Part shown: one piece after another, positions 1-12,800 of the stretch
Position numbering within the stretch: position 1 is the first letter of the stretch
Layout of the letters: every line of letters starts with the position of its first letter
From: Sabellastarte sp. h YS-2021
Taxonomy: Eukaryota; Annelida; Polychaeta; Sabellida; Sabellidae
Length of the DNA stretch: 64,000 nt
Assembly: GCA_964017235.1 (NCBI GenBank)
Contig: OZ024933.1
Coordinates: 6,141,962-6,205,961, forward strand
Direction: 5' to 3'
Made by a program: the position numbers and the translations under genes
Notes under the pieces: generated by a model
What the model was told of the DNA's origin: nothing
The model's database searches: none
What the model saw: the letters and a program-made list of their open reading frames with translations, nothing else

Positions 1-369
1 TTTATATAAGTCACTGTACTTGCAGCATGTATTAAAACAGTAAAGATATAAATCAAGCTGCTTGGGCAATCCTTTAAAAATGGTATTTTTCTTGGATGGG
101 AGATGTATATAAACAGATCATCATAGTCAGTATATTTGATGGATGGAAGCTTGGATCAGGAATTAGATAACATACACAGAATTGTCAGTAATCTTAAACA
201 CAAAATAATTGAAAATACTCCTTTAAGTAGCATAAAATTCATAAAAAATACAATATGCAAAGTTATAGATTTTCAATCATCTTTGCTATTCCTGAAATAA
301 TATATTTTATTGCAGAACAATGAATTTATAAGTTTATTAAAATAATTTATGAATTCATATATAGTAAGC

Positions 370-1240
370 AGATCCAGCAGGCACAGGTCCAATTCTTGAC
401 ATCATGTTTTGGTCATGTTAATATATGGCATCAACTATCACTCGGACATGATTTAATGTGATCATGTCATCTGACACAAATCTGACATCTATTTATGTGA
501 CATGACATGGGTTTGTGTGAATAACATACCTATAATATCAACTAGATGTCAAAATGATTACCAGACCTAACATGATCTTGATTATGTCAAACTGATGATT
601 CATCAAATATACTAGTATATTTTCTTCAATGTACAACTGATGTCTTGATGACCTGCAAAAGTTTAATCCTTGACATCATAACTTGGTCATGTCATAATAT
701 GACATAAAATTGACACCATCCCAACATGACTCTGTGTAGTCATATCAAATGATGAAAATATGATGTTCGAATAATATGATGTGACATGATATTCTACTCA
801 GGCATTGTTTCTGACATCTTAATGAAATTAATATGATGTCACTTTGTTAAGACATTTAAAGTGGAGTATCATCATATCATTTATGATCAGACTGACATCA
901 GTATTCTATATGGAAGTCAGAGTCGAAATAATTCATCTAGTCTGTGCTAAGTCAAAGTTGGGTTTTTACATCCTGTACAATAGCCAGGGTCATACTAGGA
1001 GGGACCCTCAGCTTTTTAACATGAGTAGAGGCAAACCAAAGCAGAGGGGACAACCTGCGATTAGATACTGAAACTGCTACCCATTTTCAAATTGGGTCAT
1101 CATATTGATTACTTATGCTGATACCAAATTCATAATCTGCTACTAGATGTCATTTTTATGGCTTTTGGAGATGTCAAATGGACTTGGTCACTAAGGATCA
1201 ATTTGACATTTAAAATATGATGTAATTTCGAATTTCGAAA
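370..1240. repeat. TGACAT/ATGTCA-rich degenerate repeat block
   Basis: The motif TGACAT and its complement ATGTCA recur many times, often as TGACATCAT or CATGTCAT, with irregular spacing. The block looks like an old, decayed short-period repeat. No known family is recognised. Confidence 0.45.
956..1015 (+). repeat. Dispersed GGGTTTTTACATCC module
   Basis: A module of about 60 bp, roughly GGTTTTACATCC, then CAACAGC, TCATA and GGACAGG, CTCAGC, occurs here and at 4627-4680, 16931-16985, 51043-51100 and, in part, 46374-46405. The boundaries beyond the module differ. Possibly the conserved end of an unidentified SINE or Helentron-like family. Confidence 0.55.
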
Positions 1241-2678
1241 TAAGCATGAGTTCAGAACCCTGGGATCCCTATAGGTTCAGAACAGAGAGCAGGGCCCTTT
1301 GGTACAGAGGATATTTGGTTAATTGGTCAGATTTTATTTGGGGTCAGATGGGTAAATTTGGGGGTTAACCTGTATATATTTTCTGTGTATTTAGTTCAAT
1401 GGCTGACATATGTCTGTAACTGTAACACTTTGAAGATTAACTAAATTGATTATCTAGATTTAGTAAAATCATAAATTTAAAACTGGTAAACTATGGTAAT
1501 TTCTAAAAGGTATCTACTTCATTTAATTGTGGTAATTTTGTCATTAAGTGGATTACTGCAGTACTGTTTTTTTTGGCAAAAGCTCAAACCTAATCTTAAC
1601 TGTAAATGTCTACATACTTGTAAAGAAAATTTCTTGATTTCTAGAATATTCTAAACAGTTTAATTTTAATTATTCAGTTGTGAAAGTTTTATTTGAGTAA
1701 CTTCCAAATTGCTGGTACTAAAATTGTGTTGTGTATTTTTCTCTCAGCCATTAGAACTGGAGTTTTGTGAAATTAAATAATTAAGCTCTGTGTGCCATCT
1801 ATTAATTAATGCATCCCCTTTTATAATTTGTATGCTTGTTTGGCTAAATTTCTGGTGTGTTTCCATCTTTTTTTTTGTAATACCTCTCCTCTTTATTTTT
1901 ACTGCTCCACAGCTGGCTGTCAACCTGTTTCTTTCCTCCCTCTTTTTATATTAGCCTTTCCTATGGCTCATTTGTCCTTCAGTAAATTGTATTAAATATA
2001 TTAATTCAATTTTTCCATATTATCTTGTGTTCAAATTAATATTGTTTTAATTAATCCTGGAGTAATATTCCTAGCCTTGCCCTAGGCTTTGCATTTAGAT
2101 ATTTTCTTTTTATGTTGGGGTCAATATTTCTGTTATCCATTCAAAATATTTCTGTTGGCTTCTTAATGTGTTTACCCTTGTATCCTGTGTTCTTAAATCA
2201 TTAGCCTTTAAAAATTATATTCCAATTTTTTTTCGAAAAGCATTCTTTGACCTAATGTAACATCCAGTTGCTCTTCCAGTTGCCATTCGATGTATTTTTT
2301 TTTATTAAAGCCCGTTTTTATTGTAATGTTCACCTGTCATTCTTTTTTCTTTTCAAAACAATTAGCCTTCCCTATTTTACTTTGGCTCTGTGTAATTATT
2401 TCTACATTATATTTTGTACTCTCTATAATTTTTATCATGCTTTTGTTTTATGCCTGAAGCTATATGATGTGTTGTTTTCTATGGTGTTGCATAAGCTTGC
2501 TGTTGTTGCTTGCACTGTTGATTCATGTTTATATGTCACATGTGTTGTTGCTTTAAGTTCGTTTCACAGGTATTGGAGTGCCATTTTTTAAATTTGTTTA
2601 ATTATTAAAATTTAGTATCCCTTCTTTACGTGCTGTTAATTGTAAATACTCCTTTAAATTTTGGTATTTTAATATAAC

Positions 2679-2830
2679 AGCCTTTCCTAAGTCTCTTATA
2701 ATTTAATTATTCAGGTTCTGAATCTTAACTAAATTTAGCCTTTCTTAAGTCTTTTGTAAATTAAATTATTCAGGTTCTGATTCCCAATTAAATCTAGCCT
2801 TTCCTAGATCCCTTAATTCTCAATTAATCT
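2679..2830 (+). repeat. 58-59 bp tandem repeat, about 2.5 copies
   Basis: Copies begin with AGCCTTTCCTAAGTC-like sequence at 2679, 2737 and 2796 and share CAGGTTCTGA further in. They are diverged by substitutions. Confidence 0.6.
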
Positions 2831-4989
2831 TTAGCTCCATACTTGTGTATATTTGGGTGTCACAAATGTGTAAAAGTGTGTAAAATTCCAAACATCTCCT
2901 TTTCTCTCCAAAGTAACTTATTAACAAGTCTTTCTCCAATATTCTTTTTACACACATTCTTTTTCCTTGTTCAGATATTTTTGTTGTTGTCAATATATAT
3001 TATGAATTTTAATACTTGCGTTTTTAATATGCCTATTAACCAGACTTTGATTAGGTTCTGACTTCAGTTTCTGAAACTTGTCGAGCTTGTCCCCATGAGA
3101 CCTTTGCAGAGCTTTAGCAAGAACTTACCTGGATTGAACCTCACACCCTCAGTATTTTGTTGCGCCTGATTGATGATACATGGTCATATCATGATAGTGA
3201 ATAACATCATTCGCAAAATGATCATATCGAGATCAGTTGTAAGCACCTGATTGTGAGGGTTTCAGACTTCATGACCCGTTAGTCCACATCTTCACCTAAG
3301 TAATAACATCCTTGAATTTTAGTCATCTCAAACAATAATTCTAGTAATTTCAAGTGGAATGTCTAACATCTAGAGATTCTTGGCCCCTAGAACACTCAGA
3401 TCACAATAAGTCATCTTATTCATATTCTCCTACTGTACAGTTTAGGTCACAATACTAGGAATTAAAACAATTCTATAGGTTGGTCAACCTCAATAATGAC
3501 CTGGTGGCAGCATAAGTAAATTGGGATTACGGTTGGATTTTAAAATTCCTGAGATAAGTCCATTGATAAAACAAGGCAATCTTGACAGATTAACCAGGGT
3601 TTATCAGGGTCCATGGATAAACCAGGACACGTCCACTCTCCCCACTCAGGATTGAGTTGATTAGATTTGGGTCCCTTTTAGTGAACAATCCAGGTGCTAC
3701 AGGTTCAAATCTGTACACTGGTGGGTGAGCAGAGAGGTGGTCTGTGCAGTATATAAGTGAGGTTGCACCATTTTGCTGCACGAGAGCAGGGCACCTCTTG
3801 GAGTGTCAGGATGCTGTCAGCCTCTTTGCCGGACGGGCTGTACCCTCTGCTTGTGGGACGTGTCACCCCAGTGGTTCCAGGGTGGTAGGTGGTAAAACCT
3901 AGCTCTTTATGTATAATATGGTCACAAGGGTGGGTCCAGGTCCATAAGGCACCCATACAGGTACCCGTGCAGGGCTGATCTGTGGGTCCAAAGAAATATG
4001 GTGATGGAACCGGGGGGGGGGGGGCTCGATCCTCCATTGGGTTTACCATCCCGCCACAAAACTCATACAACCTTGAATAATATTTACACCATCTTGTAGA
4101 GAAAAAGACTGATCTTTTAAAACATATAATTTTTTAAGAATACACAAAGCAAATGTTAAATGAGGAAACATATATTTCAGTGTATTCATTATTCTAATCC
4201 TGCTTGTCTGCATACATGTTGAGTGGGATTTGTGTGTGCGATGAATAAACAAATTGTTGTAGTTAGTGGACCAAAGAGCACAACACACAGCAATAAAACT
4301 AAAGTGAAGCACTTGGTGGAAAAAAAACCTACTGTGCCAAGAGCATAAATGGTGGAAATATCTAAATTTGAACAAAAAACAGTTTACCCAGTTTCCGCCA
4401 TAACCGTAAGTGGTTACCACAAGTTACCTCCCTATTGACCCGCCTTCGCCCTACTGCTAGATATGGGCAGCAAACTAAATTGTCAAAATGTGTTAAGTAC
4501 TTTATGATAAGTCCAGCCGACAGCCTTACACATATACAAACCAAAAGATTGGGACGTATACAAAATATATATAGGATAAATGGATGGTCTGTCTTGATAA
4601 TGAGATATTTATAAAGTTCAAACTCGGGGTTTTACATCCCATTCAACAGTTGGGTCATACTGGGACATGTCTTCAATAATGTCGAAACCACAGATGTGAC
4701 AGCTTGCGATTAGATGCCAAACCCTGAACTGGTAATAGCACATGCGACAAACATTGGGGAACATTTCTGTGCGCCAAGTTATCTGCATTTGGGAAGATGA
4801 AATAGTTTTTCAGATTCCTTTGATTCCATGATATTGCTGAGCAGACAGGAAGTGACGACTACTTAAAGGAATTTCATGCTTAATCTTCAACTAGAAAAAT
4901 GTTTTTGCTGACAAAAACGAAGCAGCCCTGATGAAAAAGAAGTCACCCATAAAAGATGTCAACATATGCATCATATTTAATAGAAACTG

Positions 4990-5830
4990 TGAACTTTATT
5001 GCATTGTGTATATTACTTGTCCCTACTTTCATCTTTAATAAGTGTGCACAGATAAAGTGAGGTCAGCTGAACAATACAATAGCTGGAGATTAAAAACTCC
5101 ATAGTTTCAATGCAAGGTGGCCATAACTTCATTTATATTGGGACTTTAAGGTGACCATAAAATAAGAATGTTCCTTTTCTCATCCTTTATAAGTGCATAA
5201 AGTATAGCTCTGGTCAGTTGAACAATAAGATATCTGGAGGCTGAAACTTCCTTTTTCACTGTAAGGTGACCATAACTTTAAGGTGACCATAATATGAGAA
5301 AGTCCCTTCAATATCAATATATATTAGATATGGAAAAAGAAAGGAGCGAGACAGCTTTATTCAAATGTTATGACTTCAGGGGGGTCAAAATTATATTAAC
5401 AGTTTAAGGTCACCATAAAGTCAGAATAACCCTTTGGTTTGCCATCCTTTATAGGTGTTCAAAGTTTAACTGAGGTCAGTCGAACAATAAGATACTTGCA
5501 GGCTGAAAACCCCCTTATTTCAATTTAAGGTGGCTACAACTTCATTCACACTGAGAGTTTAAGGTGATCATAAGTATTATTTTTATCTAGTTTAATACCA
5601 GTGATAATTTAGATATAAAAAATGGTAAAAGAAAGGAGCCAGAGGATTTTATTCCAATTTGATGACTTTAAGAAGGCCAAATGTCCATTAACATTTTGAG
5701 TTGAAGGTCACCATAAAGTCAGGATATTCCTTTGGTAAATCTTGATATATGTGCCAAGTTTGGTTGAAAAAAGTGAATAACTAAGTGAACAGGAGGGTTA
5801 GAACCCCCTTTTTTGACATTAACGTGACCT
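4990..5830 (+). repeat. Degenerate tandem repeats with AAGGTGACCATAA
   Basis: Successive units carry AAGGTGACCATAA or AAGGTCACCATAA, then a CCTTTATAAGTGC-like stretch, GGTCAGTTGAACAATA, and a GGCTGAAA...CCC block. The same vocabulary occurs near the 3' end of element C (29050-29200), so this is probably an old relative of C. Neither end of an element is clear here. Confidence 0.5.
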
Positions 5831-6718
5831 TAAGATTGCAGATACAGGGCTAAAACTTCGGCATGTGAAAGATTATCTAAAAGTTGCTGAATAAGTTATC
5901 CAACAAAACGCCGAAATCCTCACTGTTTTTGAGATAAGTACCCATTTTTAAAAAATTTACGAAAATAAAACGCCTCCCATTCAGGCATCTATGGTCCGAT
6001 TGATGAGAAAATCCTTTCCGACCTTGGAAATTTGGTCTAGAATGTACCTGATAAATTTTATAGCACAGGTGTATGTGGTTTTTTCCGAAAGGTGATGACG
6101 GGCTGTTTTGGAGTTATGCTTAAGGTTACCTTAAGTAAAGCTTAAGGTCTGCGCAAAGTATCCCAAAAAAGAAAGACAAAGAAGGAAAGAAAATTTTCGA
6201 AAAAGTTATTCAAGGGAGACCATTATCTTGCAGCGGCTGTGATCAGTCGAACTTTGGTGAAAACAAATAAGCGTCCCCGACTGGCCGCTTCATTAGGATG
6301 AATTTGGTTTTGTCAATATTAAGCTTTGCTGTTGTCAACCCACATCTGGGCAGCCTCAACACAGTCTTCCAGTTCAGAATTACAGCGACGTTAAAATTGG
6401 GATGTAATTTTATGAAGAGGGGTGGTGTCTAGCGTGAAGCGAAGCCAAGAATGAAAGATGAGAGACCCCATGGAGGAATTGGAAAGCCTCAGAGAAGTGT
6501 TCATCTATTTTGATCTCCGGTACAGGCTTGGAAAAGTTGTAGTGTCTGGTTTATGAAGTATTTTCTTCATGGCTTTGGGGTTCTTTTCATTTTCTCTATC
6601 ATACTTATATGACCTTGTGTGTTAAAAGGGACATAAAACCTAAATTTTGATCTTTCAAAACAAAAAACTTATCCAGAGGCAAAGGTTAAATAAACATAAA
6701 TACAAGACATGAATAATT

Positions 6719-6724
6719 TTTATT
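6719..6724 (-). terminator. RMND1 polyadenylation signal
   Basis: AATAAA on the minus strand, about 145 nt past the RMND1 stop codon at 6867-6869. It is the nearest canonical signal and would place the mRNA end at roughly 6690-6705. Confidence 0.6.
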
Positions 6725-6866
6725 CAAGAAAATTAACATCATATACAAAAACCAAGACAAATTGCATCTGAACACATGATTGAACTGAAAAGGTTTGTTT
6801 CTCATCATCAGGGACTGCTGAAGTTGTATTCTTGGTATCTTGAAAAGGCTGCACCACTTCACATCT

Positions 6867-6896
6867 TTAAATCATTTTCATGATTTCAAAACCAAC
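6867..6896 (-). CDS. RMND1: RMND1 exon 12 (terminal)
   Basis: Nine codons (VGFEIMKMI) plus TAA, residues 436-444. The acceptor ends ...TTTCCAG at 6897-6898. It completes the C-terminal membrane segment begun in exon 11. It is far too short to be found as an open frame; it was placed by acceptor, phase and homology to the VMFELGRVFF end of the human protein. Confidence 0.9.
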   Translation of the reverse strand, partial: VGFEIMKMI

Positions 6897-9800
6897 CTGG
6901 AAAGTAAAAAGAATAATTATGTAAAAACTAGAAAACAAAAGCAAGTCATATTAATGGGTATGTTTCAAACGATATTTTTCTTTTAGATAAATGGAAATCA
7001 TTTTCAAGATTGAGGACAACTTGCTTCTATGAATGGGCCCAAAATCGGTACCAAGCAAAACGAATCAACCCATTAAAAATTTGATTACACGATCTGTGTA
7101 TTGTATTGGTCTAAATGGGAAGTCATTTTCATGTTGTGGCAACTATTTTGTTTTCAGAATGAACCCAAGCACCTAAAATTATTTCGTACCATCTAAGGCC
7201 TTAGAAAATAGTTGTTTTATATATCTATGTACTAGTTCATTCAAAACTAAAAGCAATTTCAATTTGTTGGAATTGAAGACACTATAACACATAGACAAGC
7301 TAAATGGTACAAATAAAAATTAAGTATATAGTACAAGCTGTATTGGGGTTATAATTTAATTATAAATTGTTTCATATGATGGATAAAATCTGTTAATTTG
7401 CAAATCTTCAGTAGATTTTTAATGTAAACATTTAATCAGTTACAGACTGGCTAAATACACCAAAATCTATGGTATTATCAAAAATTCATGGTATTACATA
7501 TGGATAAATGACTTCTCTTGGATATGAACTCAGAGCACAAGTTTAATATCAGATTATTTAACTCCCACGAGAGCTTCTTTCAATATGATCCTGGCTGTCT
7601 ATTGGGACATAAACTCCTAACTTTGATTGACTTAATATCTTATTCTGGAAATTAGGAGCAGCTGACTAAACAAAGTGGTCAGGGGCAGGGTGTAAATAGA
7701 AGGTAACTTATTCTTTTTCCCCAGGCAATTAAGAAAGTGTTTTCAGCTTTACTGTTGCAATTCCACCCGCTTGCAACATGCATCTACATATAAATAGATT
7801 AAACTAACACTTACTTAACATCACATACTAGGAAAAATTTATCACACTACACCAAGGATATTCCCAAGTGAGGTTCGATCACTCTTACATATGTTGATGT
7901 TATTGACCATACACGACAGATCACATATCAAATCTGGTTGCAATTTTCAAATATTTCCACCTTGGAAAAACCTGCCTGGCTATTCCATAAACTTTAAATA
8001 AATCTCAACCCATCATTTCCTTGAAGAAAAGTGTAAACTTTCAATGATACAGGTTTGGGTAGGAATTCTAATGGTGAATATTAAAGTGACTTTGATAATT
8101 CTGCAGTGTGTTCACAATATCATTTGACATAGTTTTGACCGGATCGAACTTGACCACAAGGTTCAATCATTTAAAATGACATCCAATCCCAGCACTTATA
8201 ATATACTCACCTCCACTGCAATGAGAAATATGATGAGTACTTCTAAGTGTGTGTGGTGTTTGTCATTAAGGTGTTCTCGCAGCAGTCCAGTCAGCTCACA
8301 ACAGTGGTTCAGCTTGTCATTCATCACCTGCCCCAATACAGTGAAACCCCTTTTTTTGTAGAAGTCACTTTAGGAGAAATATTTTTGGTAGAACTAGATC
8401 TAGCATTAAGATTAGAAACAGACTTTTAAGATAGATAACATGTAATTAGGTCTATACACCCCGGTTTGACATTGAACTAGACACCTGACCTATGATTTCC
8501 ATTAAATGTAATTCTAGTGTATCTATTAGATGCAAAGACTGTATGGTTCTAATGATAATTTATCACCTGTTTCATATAGTGGAAACTTGTGCAGTCTAAA
8601 CTGAAAAAAAATTTCTAACAACAAACTAGACCTACGCATCGGAGAACCGATGCAAATTTGTATCCAACGGAAAAGACAACTCACCAAAGCCAGTGAACCA
8701 TCGTCTGACCTTGAAGGAGGGGACAAGGTCAAATTTAACATCTGAAGATTCCTAGCCCAAGATTTTGTATTAGTTGGTTTCGTACTGTAAATCTCCAGGA
8801 CCAATAATAAGCAAGTTAAAAGCAATGTTTTGGTCAAATCTGACCAAACCAAAAGATTCCTAGTCCATGATTTCCTATACGTTGGTTTACCATCCCAAAC
8901 CTCTAGGACAAATAACTAGAAATAGGCCGCCCTGTTGATAGTAGATGCGAATAGAAACAGGATAGCATAGAAGAACACACATTATCATGTGTAATGTCCA
9001 CCCATGAACCTTTTGCCCAAATTGTACAGTAGTCTTACAAGACCCTGTTTCATTTGTAAAATATATCAATGATGCTTAAATATTTGTTAGTGTAGATGTA
9101 AATTATTTCAGCTTCATGCCTTTTTGCATTGGTTGGGTTGAAAATTTTGACGAAATCACTCTATCTTGCACGGTTAAGAAGATAGAAGCAAATTCCTGTT
9201 TTTCTATTTTTGGCAAAAATTTGAAAATTCAAAATGGCCGCCATTTTTGGGAAAAGGAAATTTTTTTGAAAATGGCCAAGAGTACATTTCTTAGATACCC
9301 TATGGGTCGAAAATTTCAACAAAATAACTATTTTGCACGGTTAAGGCCAGTTTGTGTTTTTCCATTTTGGGCAAAAATTCGAAAATTCAAAATGGCTGCC
9401 ATTTTTGGGGAGGGGAAAATTTTTTGAAAATTGCAAATATTACATTCCTTAGATACCCTGTGGGTTGAAAAATTTCGACGAAATCGCTCTATCTCGCATG
9501 GTTAAGGAGATAGAAGCAAATTTGTGTTTTGCCATTTTTGGCAAAAATTTGAAAATTCAAAATGGCCGCCATTTTAGGGGAGGGGAAATTTTTTTTTTAA
9601 ATTGCCAAGAATACAATGCTCAAATACCTGTGGGTCGAAAATTTCGACGAAATCGCTCTATCTCGCATGGTTAAGGAGATAGAAGGAAATTTGTGTTTTG
9701 CCATTTTTGGCAAAACTTCGAAAATTCAAAATGGCCGCCATTTTTGGGGAGGGGAAAATTTTTGGAAATTTGCAAAGATTGCATTGCTTAGATACCCTGT

Positions 9801-12800
9801 GCGTCGAAAATTTTGACGAAATCGCTCTATCTCGCACGGTTAAGGAGATAGAAGCAAATTTGTGTTTTGCCATTTTTGGCAAAAATTGGAAAATTCAAAA
9901 TGGCCGCCATTTTTGGGGAGGGGAAAATTTTTTTAAAATTACCAAGAGTATAATGCTCAGATACCCTGTGGGTCGAAAATTTTGACGAAATCGCTCTATC
10001 TGGCACGGTTAAGGAAATAGAAGCAAATTTGTGTTTTGCCATTTTTGGCAAAAATTCGAAAATTCAAAATGGCCGCCAATTTTGGGGAGGGGAAAATTTT
10101 TTGAAAATTGCAAAGATTGCATTCCTTAGATACCCTGTGGGTCGAAAATTTCGACGAAATCACTCTATCTCGCACGGTTAAGGAGATAGAAGCAAATTAG
10201 TGTTTTGCCATTTTTGGCAAAAATTCGAAAATTCAAAATGGCCGCCATTTTTGGGGAGGGGAAAATTTTTTGAAAATTGCAAATATTACATTCCTTAGAT
10301 ACCCTGTGGGTCGAAAATTTCGACGAAATCGCTCTATCTCGCACGGTTAAGGAGATAGAAGCAAATTAGTGTTTTGCCATTTTTGGCAAAAATTGGAAAA
10401 TTCAAAATGGCCGCCATTTTTGGGGAGGGGAAAATTTTTTGAAAATTACCAAGAGTACAATGCTCAGATACCCTGTGGGTCGAAAATTTCGACGAAATCG
10501 CTCTATCTCGCACGGTTAAGGAGATAGAAGCAAATTTGTGTTTTGCCATTTTTGGCAAAAATTCGAAAATTCAAAATGGCCGCCATTTTGGGGGAGCTGA
10601 AAATTTTGGGAAAATTGCAAAGATTGCATTCCTTAGATACCCTGTGGGTCGAAAATTTCGACGAAATCGCTCTATCTCGCACGGTTAAGGAGATAGAAGC
10701 AAATTTGTGTTTTGCCATTTTTGGCAAAAATTCGAAAATTCAAAATGGCCGCCATTTTTGGGGAGGGGAAAATTTTTTTTAAATTACCAAGAGTATAATG
10801 CTCAGATACCCTGTGGGTCGAAAATTTTGACGAAATCGCTCTATCTGGCACGGTTAAGGAAATAGAAGCAAATTTGTGTTTTGCCATTTTTGGCAAAAAT
10901 TCGAAAATTCAAAATGGCCGCCAATTTTGGGGAGGGGAAAATTTTTTGAAAATTGCAAAGATTGCATTCCTTAGATACCCTGAGGGTCGAAAATTTCGAC
11001 GAAATCACTCTATCTCGCACGGTTAAGGAGATAGAAGCAAATTAGTGTTTTGCCATTTTTGGCAAAAATTCGAAAATTCAAAATGGCCGCCATTTTTGGG
11101 GAGGGGAAAATTTTTTGAAAATTGCAAATATTACATTCCTTAGATACCCTGTGGGTCGAAAATTTCGACGAAATCGCTCTATCTCGCACGGTTAAGGAGA
11201 TAGAAGCAAATTAGTGTTTTGCCATTTTTGGCAAAAATTGGAAAATTCAAAATGGCCGCCATTTTTGGGGAGGGGAAAATTTTTTGAAAATTGCAAAGAG
11301 TACACTCCTCAGATACCCTGTGGGTCGAAAATTTCGACGAAATCGCTCTATCTCGCACGGTTAAGGAGATAGAAACAAATTTGTGTTTTGCCATTTTTGG
11401 CAAAAATTCGAAAATTCAAAATGGCCGCCATTTTTGGGGAGGGGAAAATTTTTTGAAAATTGCAAAGAGTACACTCCTTAGATACCCTGTGGGTTGAAAA
11501 TTTCGACGAAATCGCTCTATCTCACACGGTTAAGGAGATAGAAGGAAATTTGTGTTTTGCCATTTTTGGCAAAAATTCGAAAATTCAAAATGGCCGCCAT
11601 TTTTGGGGAGGAGAAAATTTTTTGAAAATTGCAAATATTACATTCCTTAGATACCCTGTGGGTCGAAAATTTCCACGAAATCGCTCTATCTCGCACGGTT
11701 AAGGAGATAGAAGCAAATTTGTGTTTTGCCATTTTTGGCAAAAATTCGAAAATTCAAAATGGCCGCCATTTTTGGGGAGGGGAAAATTTTTGGAAAATTG
11801 CAAAGATTGCATTCCTTAGATACCCTGTAGGTCGAAAATTTCGACGAAATCACTCTATCTCGCACGGTTAAGGAGATAGAAGCAAATTTGTGTTTTGCCA
11901 TTTTTGGCAAAAATTCGAAAATTTAAAATGGCCGCCATTTTTGGGGAGGGGAAAATTTTTTGAAAATTGCAAATATTACATTCCTCAGATACCCTGTGGG
12001 TCGAAAATTTCGACGAAATCGCTCTATCTCGCACGGTTAAGGAGATAGAAACAAATTTGTGTTTTGCCATTTTTGGCAAAAATTCGAAAATTCAAAATGG
12101 CCGCCATTTTTGGGGAGGGGAAAATTTTTTGAAAATTGCAAAGAGTACACTCCTTAGATACCCTGTGGGTCGAAAATTTCCACGAAATCGCTCTATCTCG
12201 CACGGTTAAGGAGATAGAAGCAAATTTGTGTTTTGCCATTTTTGGCAAAAATTCGAAAATTCAAAATGGCCGCCATTTTTGGGGAGGGGAAAATTTTTTG
12301 AAAATTGCAAAGATTGCATTCCTTAGATACCCTGTAGGTCGAAAATTTCGACGAAATCACTCTATCTCGCACGGTTAAGGAGATAGAAGCAAATTTGTGT
12401 TTTGCCATTTTTGGCAAAAATTCGAAAATTTAAAATGGCCGCCATTTTTGGGGAGGGGAAAATTTTTTGAAAATTGCAAATATTACATTCCTTAGATACC
12501 CTGTGGGTCGAAAATTTCGACGAAATCGCTCTATCTCGCACGGTTAAGGAGATAGAAGCAAATTTGTGTTTTGCCATTTTTGGCAAAAATTCTAAAATTC
12601 AAAATGGCCGCCATTTTTGGGGAGGGGAAAATTTTTTGAAAATTGCAAAGAGTACACTTGTCAGATACCCTGTAGGTCGAAAATTTTGACGAAATCGCTC
12701 TATCTCGCACGGTTAAGGAGATAGAAGCAAATTTGTGTTTTGCCATTTTTGGCAAAAATTCGAAAATTTAAAATGGCCGCCATTTTTGGGGAGGGGAAAA

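Larger units (their letters stand above)
1..6689. other. Intergenic region downstream of RMND1
   Basis: I see no convincing gene in this stretch. The open frames here are short, T-rich or repeat-derived. It holds a TGACAT-rich block, a short tandem repeat near 2.7 kb, a 13-G run at 4012-4024 and a degenerate tandem-repeat block at 5.0-5.8 kb, listed separately. 6000-6600 shows nothing recognisable beyond a short AAGCTTAAGGT-type self-complementary stretch near 6120-6150. Confidence 0.6.

Noticed and set aside
2268-2591. 107-codon hydrophobic open frame
   Set aside because: Phe/Leu-rich only because the DNA is T-rich; no homology or gene context.
3590-4070. Minus-strand open frames of 63 and 121 codons
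   Set aside because: Proline- and cysteine-rich reading across a G-run and a GGTTCAAATC box, so probably a diverged SINE-like repeat; no domain recognised.
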